Made by a program: the position numbers and the translations under genes. From a virus, in the IMG/VR virus record IMGVR_UViG_3300042392_001178, positions 1-45,917 of that record: 45,917 nucleotides of DNA; one strand, given 5' to 3'. Positions within the stretch are counted from its first letter, which is position 1. Every line of letters starts with the position of its first letter. Shown here piece by piece: positions 6,127-14,682 of this stretch. Under the pieces are notes generated by a model, which saw only the letters and a list, made by a program, of their open reading frames with translations, made no database searches and was not told the origin of the DNA.

Positions 6127-6715
6127 CAGACGCCCCCCTATTAACAAAATCAAGGCCATAAAGACCGATCCCAATAGCATCGCAAATATCATTATCTACA
6201 ACATGATCGATGCCAGAAATCTTTTCATGAACTATACGAATAGTTCTCTGCTTCCTTTCAGAAGCAGCTTTCTTCTTCGCTTCCTTCTCGCCAATTTCTC
6301 TGTTCCATCGATCCTTGTCAGCCTTACTTACATTCTTGTAACCAATAAAGCTTTTCCAGTTTGCAATCGGCACTTCCGACACATTATCGCAAAAATGAAT
6401 ACAAGTGCCAAGAACGTGCCCCGATATCTGAGACAGAACCCTGCTAGTTGCAGGATTCTGAATATAAATAGGCTGCTCAACAAAAACATAATCAATATCA
6501 TACTTAGAAAAAAAGATAGGAAAAAATTCAGATATAATCCTGAGCTTCACATTCATCTCTAAATTATTGAGCCTGAGCTTAGATGTCTCTCTCAGATACG
6601 TGCAATCTTTCTGCTGATCGAAGATCGATATCGCTATAGACGTAGAAGAAGCATCGACAGCCATAATAGTACAAGGGACGGGATCTTTGTGTTTCAGCAT
6701 ATTAACGATTCTCAT
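6116..6715 (-). CDS. RuvC-like Holliday junction resolvase
   Basis: This 199-residue protein has an RNase H-fold resolvase pattern: first acidic residue in IMAVDASSTS (Asp21), second in YVFVEQPIY (Glu80), and C-terminal DNDICDAIGIG (Asp176/Asp179). This matches RuvC-type nucleases that cut branched DNA, needed to resolve recombination and replication intermediates before packaging. ATG 6715 shares its A with the stop of the preceding zinc-finger gene (TAATG), favouring this start over a longer TTG form. A basic region (about 145-160, EAKKKAASERKQR) lies between catalytic motifs. Confidence 0.82.
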   Translation of the reverse strand: MRIVNMLKHKDPVPCTIMAVDASSTSIAISIFDQQKDCTYLRETSKLRLNNLEMNVKLRIISEFFPIFFSKYDIDYVFVEQPIYIQNPATSRVLSQISGHVLGTCIHFCDNVSEVPIANWKSFIGYKNVSKADKDRWNREIGEKEAKKKAASERKQRTIRIVHEKISGIDHVVDNDICDAIGIGLYGLDFVNRGASDGS

Positions 6716-7029
6716 TAATAAGACCAATCCTCTATTAATTTATCCCGATCCCATCCCCAAGAGCTTAGTCTATCGATAAGCCGATTGGTCTTACAAGCCT
6801 CACAAATATCTTCCTCATTATACATTGACAAAAAAGTTGCGCACTTATCATTCTTACAGACTCTCTTCTTGTCTGCCCGGCGCTCTTTTTTCTCATAATA
6901 TCTATCAAGAACATTTTTATTTGTTACTACTTTTCGACAATCTGTACTACAATAAATAGCGTTGTGAACCTGAGGCTCAAATACTTCCTGACACTTCGGA
7001 TTTGCGCAAATCTTCGGTTCTAAGTCCAC
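6715..7029 (-). CDS. Zinc-ribbon protein
   Basis: This 104-residue protein has two cysteine sets. The first is CANPKCQEVFEP...YCSTDC (residues about 8-31), typical of a treble-clef or zinc-ribbon finger. The second is CKNDKC...CEAC (about 58-80). Between them is a Lys/Arg-rich helix (YYEKKERRADKKR). It starts at GTG 7029 with GAAGGA about ten bases before, just after the stop of the Cas4-like gene. It probably binds nucleic acid or a partner protein in the recombination cluster; the exact function is unknown. Confidence 0.7.
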   Translation of the reverse strand: MDLEPKICANPKCQEVFEPQVHNAIYCSTDCRKVVTNKNVLDRYYEKKERRADKKRVCKNDKCATFLSMYNEEDICEACKTNRLIDRLSSWGWDRDKLIEDWSY

Positions 7030-7032
7030 TGA

Positions 7033-7821
7033 TCATGAGTCCTTCTTCCTTAAGTTAACCGGAATGCCATTCTCTTGATCGGACCAACAATGGGTAAAAG
7101 CGTCACATCTACTGCAGTTTTGAGACTCTTTTTTGTAGGGCCTTTCTGGAATATTACCGTCCTTAAAGACTTTAAATATTTTAGCATACTTATTCATGGT
7201 TGTCTCAATAAACTTGTCATCACGCTTTACAAGCAGCGGAAGGATCGCTGAATCGTTCTTACAGTAGTAAAACAAGAAGCCTGAATCATGGTTCTGAGAC
7301 AGAAGATAGAACTGAATTTGGCGATAATGCTCGTCTTTAGGCTTATGATAAGCCTTACGATAAGCAAAACCAGCCTCATTAATAGACTTACACTCAACAA
7401 CCTTCTCCCCGTCCCAATCGATAATAAAATCGATATAACCACGAACAGGAGCCGGATCATGAATATTCATCTCAACCTGAGAATCCACAAGAATACCGAG
7501 ATCAGTAAACATCTGACCAACAGCATCCTCAATCCTATTGCCAAGATCAAAAAGTCTCCTCGTTTGACCAAGAAAAGAGATCTCTTGCTGATACCCACGA
7601 AAGCGATACACCGCATAACGAGGACACTGATTAGTACTAGAAGGCGCAAAGCTATTGCTCTGCTTCCAAAAACTACCATTAGAGGCTTCAAGGTTACTTG
7701 AAATAGCATCAACCAAAGACTTCTCAAGATTGAGATTATCCTCAGGAGTCACCTCAGGGAGCTTCTTAGGCTTCTTAGGCTCAGGTTGCATAGACTTCAA
7801 ATTCTTAATAAGAGCTTTCAT
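7033..7821 (-). CDS. Cas4/RecB-like PD-(D/E)XK exonuclease with four-cysteine cluster
   Basis: This 262-residue protein has the nuclease core GYIDFIIDWDGEKVVECKS with Asp131 and Glu143-x-Lys145, followed by a QIQFYLL helix matching the RecB-type motif. One cysteine lies before the core (Cys66, in NQCPRYA) and three at the C-terminus (CSRC...C at 236, 239 and 245), the arrangement that holds a 4Fe-4S cluster in Cas4 and AddB-type nucleases. No CRISPR or other cas gene is near. In phages such proteins are usually recombination exonucleases, and the neighbouring RecA-like and resolvase genes support that. Confidence 0.85.
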   Translation of the reverse strand: MKALIKNLKSMQPEPKKPKKLPEVTPEDNLNLEKSLVDAISSNLEASNGSFWKQSNSFAPSSTNQCPRYAVYRFRGYQQEISFLGQTRRLFDLGNRIEDAVGQMFTDLGILVDSQVEMNIHDPAPVRGYIDFIIDWDGEKVVECKSINEAGFAYRKAYHKPKDEHYRQIQFYLLSQNHDSGFLFYYCKNDSAILPLLVKRDDKFIETTMNKYAKIFKVFKDGNIPERPYKKESQNCSRCDAFTHCWSDQENGIPVNLRKKDS

Positions 7822-8180
7822 CGATTATTCGACATCCCCGACTCAATCTTACCAAGAAGCTTCAGAGTATTAATATTCTCCTCCAAAGCAGTAAACATCA
7901 ACATAAGCAAATCCTTCCGTCTACGCTGGAGAATAGACTTCTCCGAAGTCTTGTAATACTGAGCCCTAGCACCAAGCTTAGTTCTCAAAGCAGCAAGCTT
8001 GGCTGCGTGAATAAGCGCCTCAGAGCCCATCATAGCATTGGGCTGATCAAGGACACGCTGAACAATAGCCATACAATCACTAAACTCTCGATACTCCTCT
8101 GCACTCAAAGCTCCGGCAATCTCATCAAGATCAACCTCAACATCTCCATCCGACATTTCCCTAGCTCTAGAGATCGTCAT
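7818..8180 (-). CDS. Hypothetical helical protein in the recombination cluster
   Basis: This 120-residue protein has no motif I recognise. It starts at ATG 8180 with a strong AGGAGGA ribosome site and overlaps the Cas4-like gene by four bases (ATGA). It is almost wholly helical, with an acidic N-terminal half (DGDVEVDLDEIAGALS) and conserved-looking segments (SEALIHAAKLAALRTKLG, RRRKDLLMLMFTALEENINTLK). Its tight coupling between a nuclease and nuclease-like genes suggests a role with recombination or replication, but that is only context. Confidence 0.65.
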   Translation of the reverse strand: MTISRAREMSDGDVEVDLDEIAGALSAEEYREFSDCMAIVQRVLDQPNAMMGSEALIHAAKLAALRTKLGARAQYYKTSEKSILQRRRKDLLMLMFTALEENINTLKLLGKIESGMSNNR

Positions 8181-8379
8181 CCAATTCCTCCTTCAAGTTA
8201 TTCATACTTTCTTCCTCCGTCATCATTTCAACAAGTTCACCAATCGTATCCTCATGAGTCCAATTCGCAAACATTTCATAGTGATGTTCACACATAGGCA
8301 TATCAGGAATATTAAAAGGCATATTCATAGCCTTCACTGCAAGTTCACCACAAAAGTTCTCATCATCTTCCGAAACCAT
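8167..8379 (-). CDS. Small acidic Cys/His protein, start uncertain
   Basis: This protein has about 70 residues from the first internal ATG (8379). Immediately upstream in the same open frame lies DCEPCFC, which with Cys at FCGEL and MCEHHYEMF would complete a zinc-binding site (C-x2-C...C...C-x-H-H). This suggests the real start is further upstream, between the stop of the nuclease gene (8420) and 8379, possibly at a non-ATG codon, although no clear NTG is in frame there. The C-terminus is very acidic (KEELDDDL). Function unknown. Confidence 0.5.
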   Translation of the reverse strand: MVSEDDENFCGELAVKAMNMPFNIPDMPMCEHHYEMFANWTHEDTIGELVEMMTEEESMNNLKEELDDDL

Positions 8380-8419
8380 ACAAAAGCAAGGCTCGCAATC
8401 CTTAAAGATATCTTCCGAG

Positions 8420-8701
8420 CTACTTGTCCTTGAGTTCGATGAATTCGTCCCAATCGATGATTGCAACCATTCTTCCATCTCCAAAAATGACCTTAATTGC
8501 GGGGCTGTAGTGCCCGTCATTCCAAGCATCCTTGCAATGTTTTGACCAAGCAGTTGACTTAAGAGTAAAAGAAAACTCATTATGTTTATAATCAATGAGC
8601 CAATCTCCATCAAGGACAGCATCACCCTTGCGAAAACCCCTACCACTATTCTTAACAAGTTTGGCACCATCTAACGCAGCCTCTCTCTTCTCACCTCTCA
8701 C
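8420..8701 (-). CDS. PD-(D/E)XK resolvase-like small nuclease
   Basis: This 93-residue protein resembles small phage Holliday-junction-resolvase-like nucleases: an Asp in KGDAVLDGDW (Asp27), the core LIDYKH with Asp37 and Lys39, a Trp-Lys helix (WSKHCKDAW) and a C-terminal strand set (PAIKVIFGDG, VAIIDWDEF). The order and spacing match the whole family, so it appears complete. GTG 8701 overlaps the RecA-like gene by 11 bases. Together with the RuvC-like and Cas4-like proteins the phage would have three nucleases for DNA junctions and ends. Confidence 0.7.
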   Translation of the reverse strand: MRGEKREAALDGAKLVKNSGRGFRKGDAVLDGDWLIDYKHNEFSFTLKSTAWSKHCKDAWNDGHYSPAIKVIFGDGRMVAIIDWDEFIELKDK

Positions 8702-9653
8702 TGGAACTTACGTCCTCAGTTTCGAAAATCAATTCGATACTCTCAAGATCAGCGAAAATCTGATCCATATCTTCTTGCGAAAGGGCTTTAATAAGTTTAT
8801 CAGATCCATGATACCTCTCGCCACCATACTCAAACCAAGCGCCCTTCTTAGCGATCAAGCCATGACGAACCGCAAGATGGAAAGCTTCCTTGTTATGATC
8901 GATCTCAGCGCTATGAGGAGAGAACCAATAGTCACCCTTAGTGCCCTGAACCGACTTCTGCTTAGACTTATCGATACGCCAAGTCACCTTACGTCCTACA
9001 ATGCGCTCATCATCATCACGATCAAGATCGGCAGAAGCTTCGCCAGCATTGAGTCGAATAATATTCGTAGCCCAATGGAAAGCAGCATTGCCATACTTGC
9101 CTTGAGTAACAAAGTACTGGCCCTTAGCAGCAATCGTCTGCTGAGCAATAAAGACGACACAATGATTGACACCGGAAATCAGCTGATCAGCAACCTTCTG
9201 AATAAGGACGCCCTGAGAACGAGCATAAATGCCGATACCACCAACGCCATCATCATTCTTATAAAACTGCTCCATGACAATAGTATTAATCGAATCGAAG
9301 ATAAAGAAATACTTAGCATCCTTGTCCCGGAACATCGGCATGATAACACTGAGGATATCCTCAAGGATCGTAGAGCGAATTACAATACGGTTCGTAGTAT
9401 CAATACCGCAATGTTCCATCCACTCATCAGTCGAAGAACCCTCCGCATCAATAATAACCGGCGTATAACCAAGCTTCTGAGCCTCTGCAGCAGCATGAAA
9501 GCACATCGTGGACTTACCAGCCTGAGGATTACCCCAAACAATATGATAACGGCCACTCCACAGACCACCACCAAGGATATAATTCAACCCAAAAGATGGA
9601 GTCGGAATAACTTCTGGAACAGGGATTTTCTCCCCACCCTTAACTACTAGCAT
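8691..9653 (-). CDS. RecA-like recombinase ATPase
   Basis: This 320-residue protein has the RecA core: Walker A GNPQAGKST (41-49), a strand with VIIDAEGS (67-73) like the RecA IDAEH motif, Walker B YFFIFDS (115-121), and VVFIAQQT (166-173) like the RecA strand before loop L2. A C-terminal part (AWFEYGGERYHG) matches the end of the RecA core (a RecA-like GAWYxYxGER). It would coat single-stranded DNA and drive strand exchange. It is closer to RecA than to short Sak4-type ATPases by length. It is coupled to the polymerase gene by a 14-base overlap. Confidence 0.88.
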   Translation of the reverse strand: MLVVKGGEKIPVPEVIPTPSFGLNYILGGGLWSGRYHIVWGNPQAGKSTMCFHAAAEAQKLGYTPVIIDAEGSSTDEWMEHCGIDTTNRIVIRSTILEDILSVIMPMFRDKDAKYFFIFDSINTIVMEQFYKNDDGVGGIGIYARSQGVLIQKVADQLISGVNHCVVFIAQQTIAAKGQYFVTQGKYGNAAFHWATNIIRLNAGEASADLDRDDDERIVGRKVTWRIDKSKQKSVQGTKGDYWFSPHSAEIDHNKEAFHLAVRHGLIAKKGAWFEYGGERYHGSDKLIKALSQEDMDQIFADLESIELIFETEDVSSSER

Positions 9654-12600
9654 TGGCTTTCAACCTTTCTTCTTCAATATCAACCAAGTTCATCTTACAC
9701 CACTTCTCAGCAGAAATGACATGAGAAAGCGAAAGAAGATCATTTTTACCACGAACAGTCTTAATCAACTTCCACTCAAACGAACGCTTCAACTCAGAAT
9801 CATTTGCCATAACACCTTCACCAAACATAACAGTCTTCACCCAACCCTGATCAGGAATATAGAAATACGACGAACACATATCCCTATCAGTACGAGTCTT
9901 AAACCTAACAGTATTAATCAAATACGCAAGAGTAGCTGACTTCCCATTAGGGACAATCTCGCGCTTAACACCAAGATCATACAAGAAACTGAACTCATCC
10001 ATCGGATCACCATCGATCTGACCCCGAAGAAACTTCGAGAACTTAGAATCAGACTTACCAGTCTCAATCTCATTGAAATCCTCAATATGATGAATCGTCT
10101 GATCACCAACAATAGCAATCACATAATCACGCTTATTGATCACAGCATCACCATTAGCAAAAGAAGAAACAACACCAGTCGAATCCTCAATCTCAGCCCG
10201 GAAATACTTAGGAGTACGCTTCGTAGACTTAACAACACCACGAACAATATAAAGATTGACCTCCTCCTTCGTATCCTGAGCGAGATTACAAGGCATGATG
10301 ATCTCATCAAACGGAGACTTATCATTCATAGTTACTGGATAATTAAGAAGTGGACCGAAGTAACGACGAGACTCATAAGGAGAATCGAAACCGATGCTAT
10401 CAAAAGCGCCAACCTTCTGAAGAGCTTCTAAGTTGTTAACCTTGACCTTAGAACGAGCAACAGTATTTACAAAGTGATCGTAATCATCAAAAGGCCTCTT
10501 AGTCATAATCTCATTGACAGCAGCAGCGCCACACCCAGCAATATTGCTAAGGCCAAACCTAAGCGCATCACCATCAAGAGAGAACGCTGCACTAGATTTG
10601 TTGACATCAGGACCAAGAATCTCAATCCCGATCCTCTGAGCCTCAAAAAGATACGTCGTGATCTTCTCGCCCTCAGTTTCATTGGAAAGAGTTGCCCAAA
10701 TGAACTCTACTGGATAATTAACCTTGAGCCACATGGTCTGATACGAGACAAGAGAATACGCTGTAGCATGAGACTTGTTGAACATATAAAGAGATGCTTT
10801 CTCAATATCCGCCCACAAAGCCTTAGCCTTGGAGGCGCTAATGTACTGAGAAGCACCAGCGACAAACTCCTCCTTATACTTATCGAAATCAGCTATATCT
10901 TTTTTCTTAGAGATAATCTTTCGAAGACGATCTGCCTTAGCCCAAGAGAAACCAGCAAGCTCCACGGCGATCTTCATGACCTGCTCTTCAAAGATAAACG
11001 TGCCATAAGTCTCGCCAAGAATGCCCTCAAGAATAGGGTGATCGTAAGTAGTCATCTCAGTCCCATCACGACGAGCAAGGTACTTCTTGCCCTGAGTGAC
11101 ATAAGACCCCGGACGAACTAGAGCATTCGAAACGGCCAAATCATTAAAACTAGACACTCCCATTTCACCAATGAGAGCAGCATAGCCAGCCCCTTCCGCT
11201 TGGAAGATGCCGATGACATTACCAGCGGTAAACTCGGCAAAGACTCTGCTATCTGGATTGTCAATATTAAGACTATCTTCTGAGACGTCTCTACCCGTTC
11301 TCTCTTTGATTGCAGCAATAGTATCTTTGATAACTGTGATCGCACGAACGCCAAGAGCATCAAATTTAATGAGGCCAAATTCACCTGTCTCATCTTTATC
11401 ATATGCAACTACGTTAATCTTTCTCTTAGTACCAGCCTCCTCACGAACCTCAATTGGGACGATAGTCTCAAGAGGCACATTGGAAACCACAACACCAGCA
11501 GCATGAGCAGAAGCGTTCTTGTAACGACCCGCAAGCCTCTCTGCAACCTTTATAACGTCAGGATTCTTCTTCCTAAACTTCGCAAGTCCGTCCTTCTCCT
11601 TATACTCTTCGAAAGTTTCGAACATAGGAGAGATAGCATTAGCCTCAGTATAAGGAACAGCGAAAGCGCTAGCGACAGCCTTAATCGAACCCTTAGGTTG
11701 GAACGTGCCGTAAGCAGAGATACCAGCAACATTCTCTCCGCCCCACCTATTTCTCAGATACTCCTTCGCTTCATCGCGACGACGATCTTCGAAATCCAAG
11801 TCGATATCCGGGAAATCGTTTCTTTCAGGATTGATAAACCGAAAAAAGAGAAGTCCATGCTTGACCGGATCGATATTCGTAATACCAAGAACATAAGACA
11901 ATAGAGATCCACCAGCGCTACCACGGGCAGGCCCACGGGCAATGCCGTCACTATCAGCCCAACTGATAAGATCCCAAAGGACCAAAAAGTAGTCAGAGAA
12001 ATTCTTTCCTGCAATGACAGTAAGTTCTTCCTCAAGGCGATCAACATAAACCTGATCACTAGCGAACCCCTTCTGTTGCAACATAAAGAACGCCACGTCC
12101 CGAAGATAGTCATTAGACGACATATCGACCTTGATATCCTTCGTATAAGAAGGAAGGAACATATTGTTCATCTTGATTTCGGCATTACACTTCTCAGCGA
12201 TCTCCATAGTATTCTCTAGGATATCAAGACGAGTAATTCCGGCATCATTGAAATGCTCAAGCACCTCATGGGCATCCATCAGATACAACGGCAAATCCTT
12301 GAAAGAAAGTCTGCGCTCAGGATAAAGCAAATCCATCTTCTCAATCAGATCATGAACACCGCAAGCATGATCATAATTATCCCTAGCATGACGTTTCTGC
12401 GCAGCGTTCATCGAAGAGTTCTGACCAATAGCAAGGAGAACTTCCTCAACACCGGCATCCTGCTTTGTCGGGAAATGACAATCAAGCGTACCAACGATGG
12501 GAATATTGTACGAGTCACCGTAATCAATAAGCTTGGCATTAAGCTCAGGAGGATTATGAGGCTGAACCTCAAGATAATAATCGTCCTTGAAGATGCCCTG

Positions 12601-13083
12601 GAATTTGCCAAGAAGCTGATCAGCACGTTTTTCATCACCATTCAAAATAGCCTGAGACAAAGCGCTTCCCATGCAACCGGAAAGACAAATAAGACCCTCG
12701 CCATACTGCTCAAGATTATTGAAGTCAATACGGGGCTTATAGTAGAACTGCTCAGTCCATGCGACATTGTTAATACGGAAAAGATTCTCAAGACCCTTGT
12801 CATTCTTCGCAAGCAAGATTAAATGAAAGCGCTCAGCCTTGTTAGTCTCATCATCCATCGAAACATCATCGACAAAGTAAGCCTCAACACCAAAGATTGG
12901 CTTGACGCCCTGCTGCTTGCAAGCTTTCTGAAATCTAATAAACCCGCCCATAGTGCCGTGATCAGTAATTGCTGCTGCAATCTGACCATTAGTACTGACA
13001 ATGCTAGCCATCTCTTCAGGCGTTGTCATGCCATCAAGAAGCGAGTACTCACTATGATTGTGCAAATGCGTAAATTCTGCCAT
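9640..13083 (-). CDS. dnaE: DNA polymerase III alpha subunit (DnaE-type)
   Basis: This 1147-residue C-family replicative polymerase starts with a PHP domain (about 1-300) with HLHNH (6-10), ITDHG (39-43), Glu67 and DCH (201-203), all potential metal ligands, so the PHP site may be active for proofreading. The polymerase core has GGSLLSYVLG (391-400), catalytic PDIDLDF (425-431) and a later GLIKFDALG carrying the third Asp. A helix-hairpin region and an OB-like fold (NLYIVRGVVKS) follow. The length equals bacterial DnaE. A phage encoding its own alpha subunit is partly independent of the host polymerase. Confidence 0.96.
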   Translation of the reverse strand: MAEFTHLHNHSEYSLLDGMTTPEEMASIVSTNGQIAAAITDHGTMGGFIRFQKACKQQGVKPIFGVEAYFVDDVSMDDETNKAERFHLILLAKNDKGLENLFRINNVAWTEQFYYKPRIDFNNLEQYGEGLICLSGCMGSALSQAILNGDEKRADQLLGKFQGIFKDDYYLEVQPHNPPELNAKLIDYGDSYNIPIVGTLDCHFPTKQDAGVEEVLLAIGQNSSMNAAQKRHARDNYDHACGVHDLIEKMDLLYPERRLSFKDLPLYLMDAHEVLEHFNDAGITRLDILENTMEIAEKCNAEIKMNNMFLPSYTKDIKVDMSSNDYLRDVAFFMLQQKGFASDQVYVDRLEEELTVIAGKNFSDYFLVLWDLISWADSDGIARGPARGSAGGSLLSYVLGITNIDPVKHGLLFFRFINPERNDFPDIDLDFEDRRRDEAKEYLRNRWGGENVAGISAYGTFQPKGSIKAVASAFAVPYTEANAISPMFETFEEYKEKDGLAKFRKKNPDVIKVAERLAGRYKNASAHAAGVVVSNVPLETIVPIEVREEAGTKRKINVVAYDKDETGEFGLIKFDALGVRAITVIKDTIAAIKERTGRDVSEDSLNIDNPDSRVFAEFTAGNVIGIFQAEGAGYAALIGEMGVSSFNDLAVSNALVRPGSYVTQGKKYLARRDGTEMTTYDHPILEGILGETYGTFIFEEQVMKIAVELAGFSWAKADRLRKIISKKKDIADFDKYKEEFVAGASQYISASKAKALWADIEKASLYMFNKSHATAYSLVSYQTMWLKVNYPVEFIWATLSNETEGEKITTYLFEAQRIGIEILGPDVNKSSAAFSLDGDALRFGLSNIAGCGAAAVNEIMTKRPFDDYDHFVNTVARSKVKVNNLEALQKVGAFDSIGFDSPYESRRYFGPLLNYPVTMNDKSPFDEIIMPCNLAQDTKEEVNLYIVRGVVKSTKRTPKYFRAEIEDSTGVVSSFANGDAVINKRDYVIAIVGDQTIHHIEDFNEIETGKSDSKFSKFLRGQIDGDPMDEFSFLYDLGVKREIVPNGKSATLAYLINTVRFKTRTDRDMCSSYFYIPDQGWVKTVMFGEGVMANDSELKRSFEWKLIKTVRGKNDLLSLSHVISAEKWCKMNLVDIEEERLKANASS

Positions 13084-13089
13084 CAGGCC

Positions 13090-13296
13090 TTAGTCTCTTC
13101 CGTGTAAGATGCAGACGATATCAATCGAATCATTAACCCAAAAAGAATCTTCATCGATCAAAGCGAGAGCGATCTCTTCGACATATTTCTCATGAGTATG
13201 CTTCGCATCGGGATTATCCCACTTCCAATTATTATAATCCTCTTCGGAAAAGGTAATCTCCGCACTCTGCGTTTTGTGAACCTTAGAAGTATACAT
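13090..13296 (-). CDS. Small acidic hypothetical protein
   Basis: This 68-residue protein is of unknown function. I chose ATG 13296, which forms TGATG with the stop of the dCMP deaminase gene and has GGAGG four bases before. It is rich in acidic residues and Trp (FSEEDYNNWKWDNPD) with a helical centre (HEKYVEEIALALIDED). It ends six bases before the polymerase gene and probably belongs to the same operon. No motif suggests enzymatic activity. Confidence 0.6.
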   Translation of the reverse strand: MYTSKVHKTQSAEITFSEEDYNNWKWDNPDAKHTHEKYVEEIALALIDEDSFWVNDSIDIVCILHGRD

Positions 13297-13778
13297 CAAG
13301 CCTCCATGAAAATAGGGGGGATCGTATCCCCTTCGACAACATAAACATCAATACCACCTTCCTGCAAGAGCTCAATCGCCTCCATTTGTGGATAAAACGT
13401 GAGAGCAATCACCTTCTTGATTCCGGCGTTAATCAAAATCCTTGAACAGAAAACGCATGGCGTTGTAGTCAAGTACATAGTAGCACCATTTGTGCTCACA
13501 CCATTCATAGCAGCAGAAACCACCGCATTAAGCTCAGCGTGGATGGCTCTACACTTCCTCCATCCGCCCCCAGATTCCCTTGTAAGGCATTCTGGGCCAC
13601 AATGTGCCGTTCCCCTAGGGGAACCGTTATATCCCATAGAAATCACCTGATTAGTTTCAGGATTTATAATAACACTGCCAACCTTTCGGCTTGGGCAGGT
13701 TGACCTCTGAGAAGTAGCCTTCGCTAGATTAAGGAAGTACTCATCCCAAGAGGGACGGCTCACCAACAACTCACTCAT
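13296..13778 (-). CDS. dCMP deaminase
   Basis: This 160-residue zinc deaminase converts dCMP to dUMP for dTMP synthesis. The catalytic motif HAE is at 80-82 and PCVFC at 107-111, giving the His and two Cys zinc ligands and the proton-shuttling Glu. Additional Cys/His residues (Cys28, Cys60, Cys64, Cys76) match the second structural zinc site common in phage dCMP deaminases. GNGSPR-like substrate loop is seen as YNGSPRG. No thymidylate synthase is visible in this window. It overlaps the SLOG-like gene by four bases. Confidence 0.93.
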   Translation of the reverse strand: MSELLVSRPSWDEYFLNLAKATSQRSTCPSRKVGSVIINPETNQVISMGYNGSPRGTAHCGPECLTRESGGGWRKCRAIHAELNAVVSAAMNGVSTNGATMYLTTTPCVFCSRILINAGIKKVIALTFYPQMEAIELLQEGGIDVYVVEGDTIPPIFMEA

Positions 13779-14140
13779 AATTTCTCCACAACAAAAGTAG
13801 GAACCTCCGCATAGCGCAAAGCTCTGTGAACTTCATACTGATCATAGCCAAACAAAAACGCTAAATCAGGTTTTGATTCTTTGACAATAGAATTGCCTAT
13901 GTCTTGCACATCATCGCCAGACCAATGCTTTATGACCCACTCCAAATTGAAGCAGTTCTTTGAGTTAGACCCCGGCCATGTTTTATGCACCCACTCCTCA
14001 ACAATGTCGGAGATATAATCTTCGCCATAAAAAATAATGCAAAGATTATCTTTATACTCCACGTAAAGACCATTGAGAAAAGTTGTGACTGCAACCTTAT
14101 TTATCTTGCTGTGCCTTGAGCCAGCAACAATTACACGCAT
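13775..14140 (-). CDS. SLOG/DUF2493-like nucleotide-binding protein
   Basis: This 121-residue protein begins MRVIVAGSRHS, the typical start of DUF2493/SLOG-type Rossmann proteins thought to bind nucleotides or nucleotide-derived ligands. The usual glycine-rich GxxxGxD loop is replaced by YGEDYISDIVEEW, so it is divergent. The C-terminus (DLAFLFGYDQYEVHRAL, VPTFVVEKL) fits the family. ATG 14140 lies inside the end of the HAD-like gene (ten-base overlap). Neighbouring deaminase and nucleotidase genes suggest a role in nucleotide metabolism, which is inference. Confidence 0.6.
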   Translation of the reverse strand: MRVIVAGSRHSKINKVAVTTFLNGLYVEYKDNLCIIFYGEDYISDIVEEWVHKTWPGSNSKNCFNLEWVIKHWSGDDVQDIGNSIVKESKPDLAFLFGYDQYEVHRALRYAEVPTFVVEKL

Positions 14141-14658
14141 TTGATATCCCACAAAGAATTAATCCGAAACTCAGGATCAATATCTGCATTCATATTATAC
14201 GGACGATTCAAAAGAAAAGCATTAATGCCCAAGTCTCTAGACTCCCTCACCATATCAGGATAATCATCTACATAAACAGAAACTTGAATTTGACTGAGGA
14301 ACTCAGGCTTATTCTTTTCGAACACAACAAAGTCTGCCGGAATATCCCACTCAAAGAACCAGTTCCAAGTAACCTGAGTCAAAGCAGGATCTCTAGCAGT
14401 CAAATACATTATGTCGTACTGAGAACTGTAATGATTAGTCCAATACCAAGCATCCTCAAACGCCTTAGCGTTCTTAGCCAACAATGGATTCTTCAAAAAC
14501 AGATCAAGAACATCCCTATCAATATCAGGATAAATCTCGCTCCAATGATACCCCTGCCATTTTTCCCAATGGTGTGCCGGATAACCTGCTTCTTGGAGAA
14601 CTAAATCAAGTTCCCCAAACATATCAGCTACCACTCCGTCAATATCAAGAATTATCAA
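14131..14658 (-). CDS. HAD-superfamily 5'-nucleotidase-like phosphatase
   Basis: This protein of about 175 residues has HAD motif I LDIDGVVAD at its very start (nucleophile Asp5, acid Asp7), motif II-like YLTAR and motif IV-like VYVDDYPD. The pattern resembles 5'(3')-deoxyribonucleotidases and phage PNKP-like phosphatases. The longest ORF starts at 14709 inside a terminator hairpin, so I prefer TTG 14658, with AAGG nine bases before it; motif I is then complete. It probably hydrolyses nucleoside monophosphates or DNA-end phosphates; the substrate is not determinable. Confidence 0.75.
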   Translation of the reverse strand: MIILDIDGVVADMFGELDLVLQEAGYPAHHWEKWQGYHWSEIYPDIDRDVLDLFLKNPLLAKNAKAFEDAWYWTNHYSSQYDIMYLTARDPALTQVTWNWFFEWDIPADFVVFEKNKPEFLSQIQVSVYVDDYPDMVRESRDLGINAFLLNRPYNMNADIDPEFRINSLWDIKCV

Positions 14659-14682
14659 ATCACATATCCTTATACAGTCAGG

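Noticed and set aside
7033-7821. Cas4-like gene as a sign of a CRISPR-Cas system
   Set aside because: No cas1, cas2 or repeat array is present; phage Cas4-like nucleases serve recombination.
8380-8670. Longer version of the 8167-8379 protein starting at 8670
   Set aside because: Its first ninety residues are a shadow of the well-supported PD-(D/E)XK nuclease frame.
8595-9650. Long plus-strand ORF opposite the RecA-like gene
   Set aside because: It is an antisense shadow; the minus frame has complete RecA motifs and the plus product has no recognisable features.
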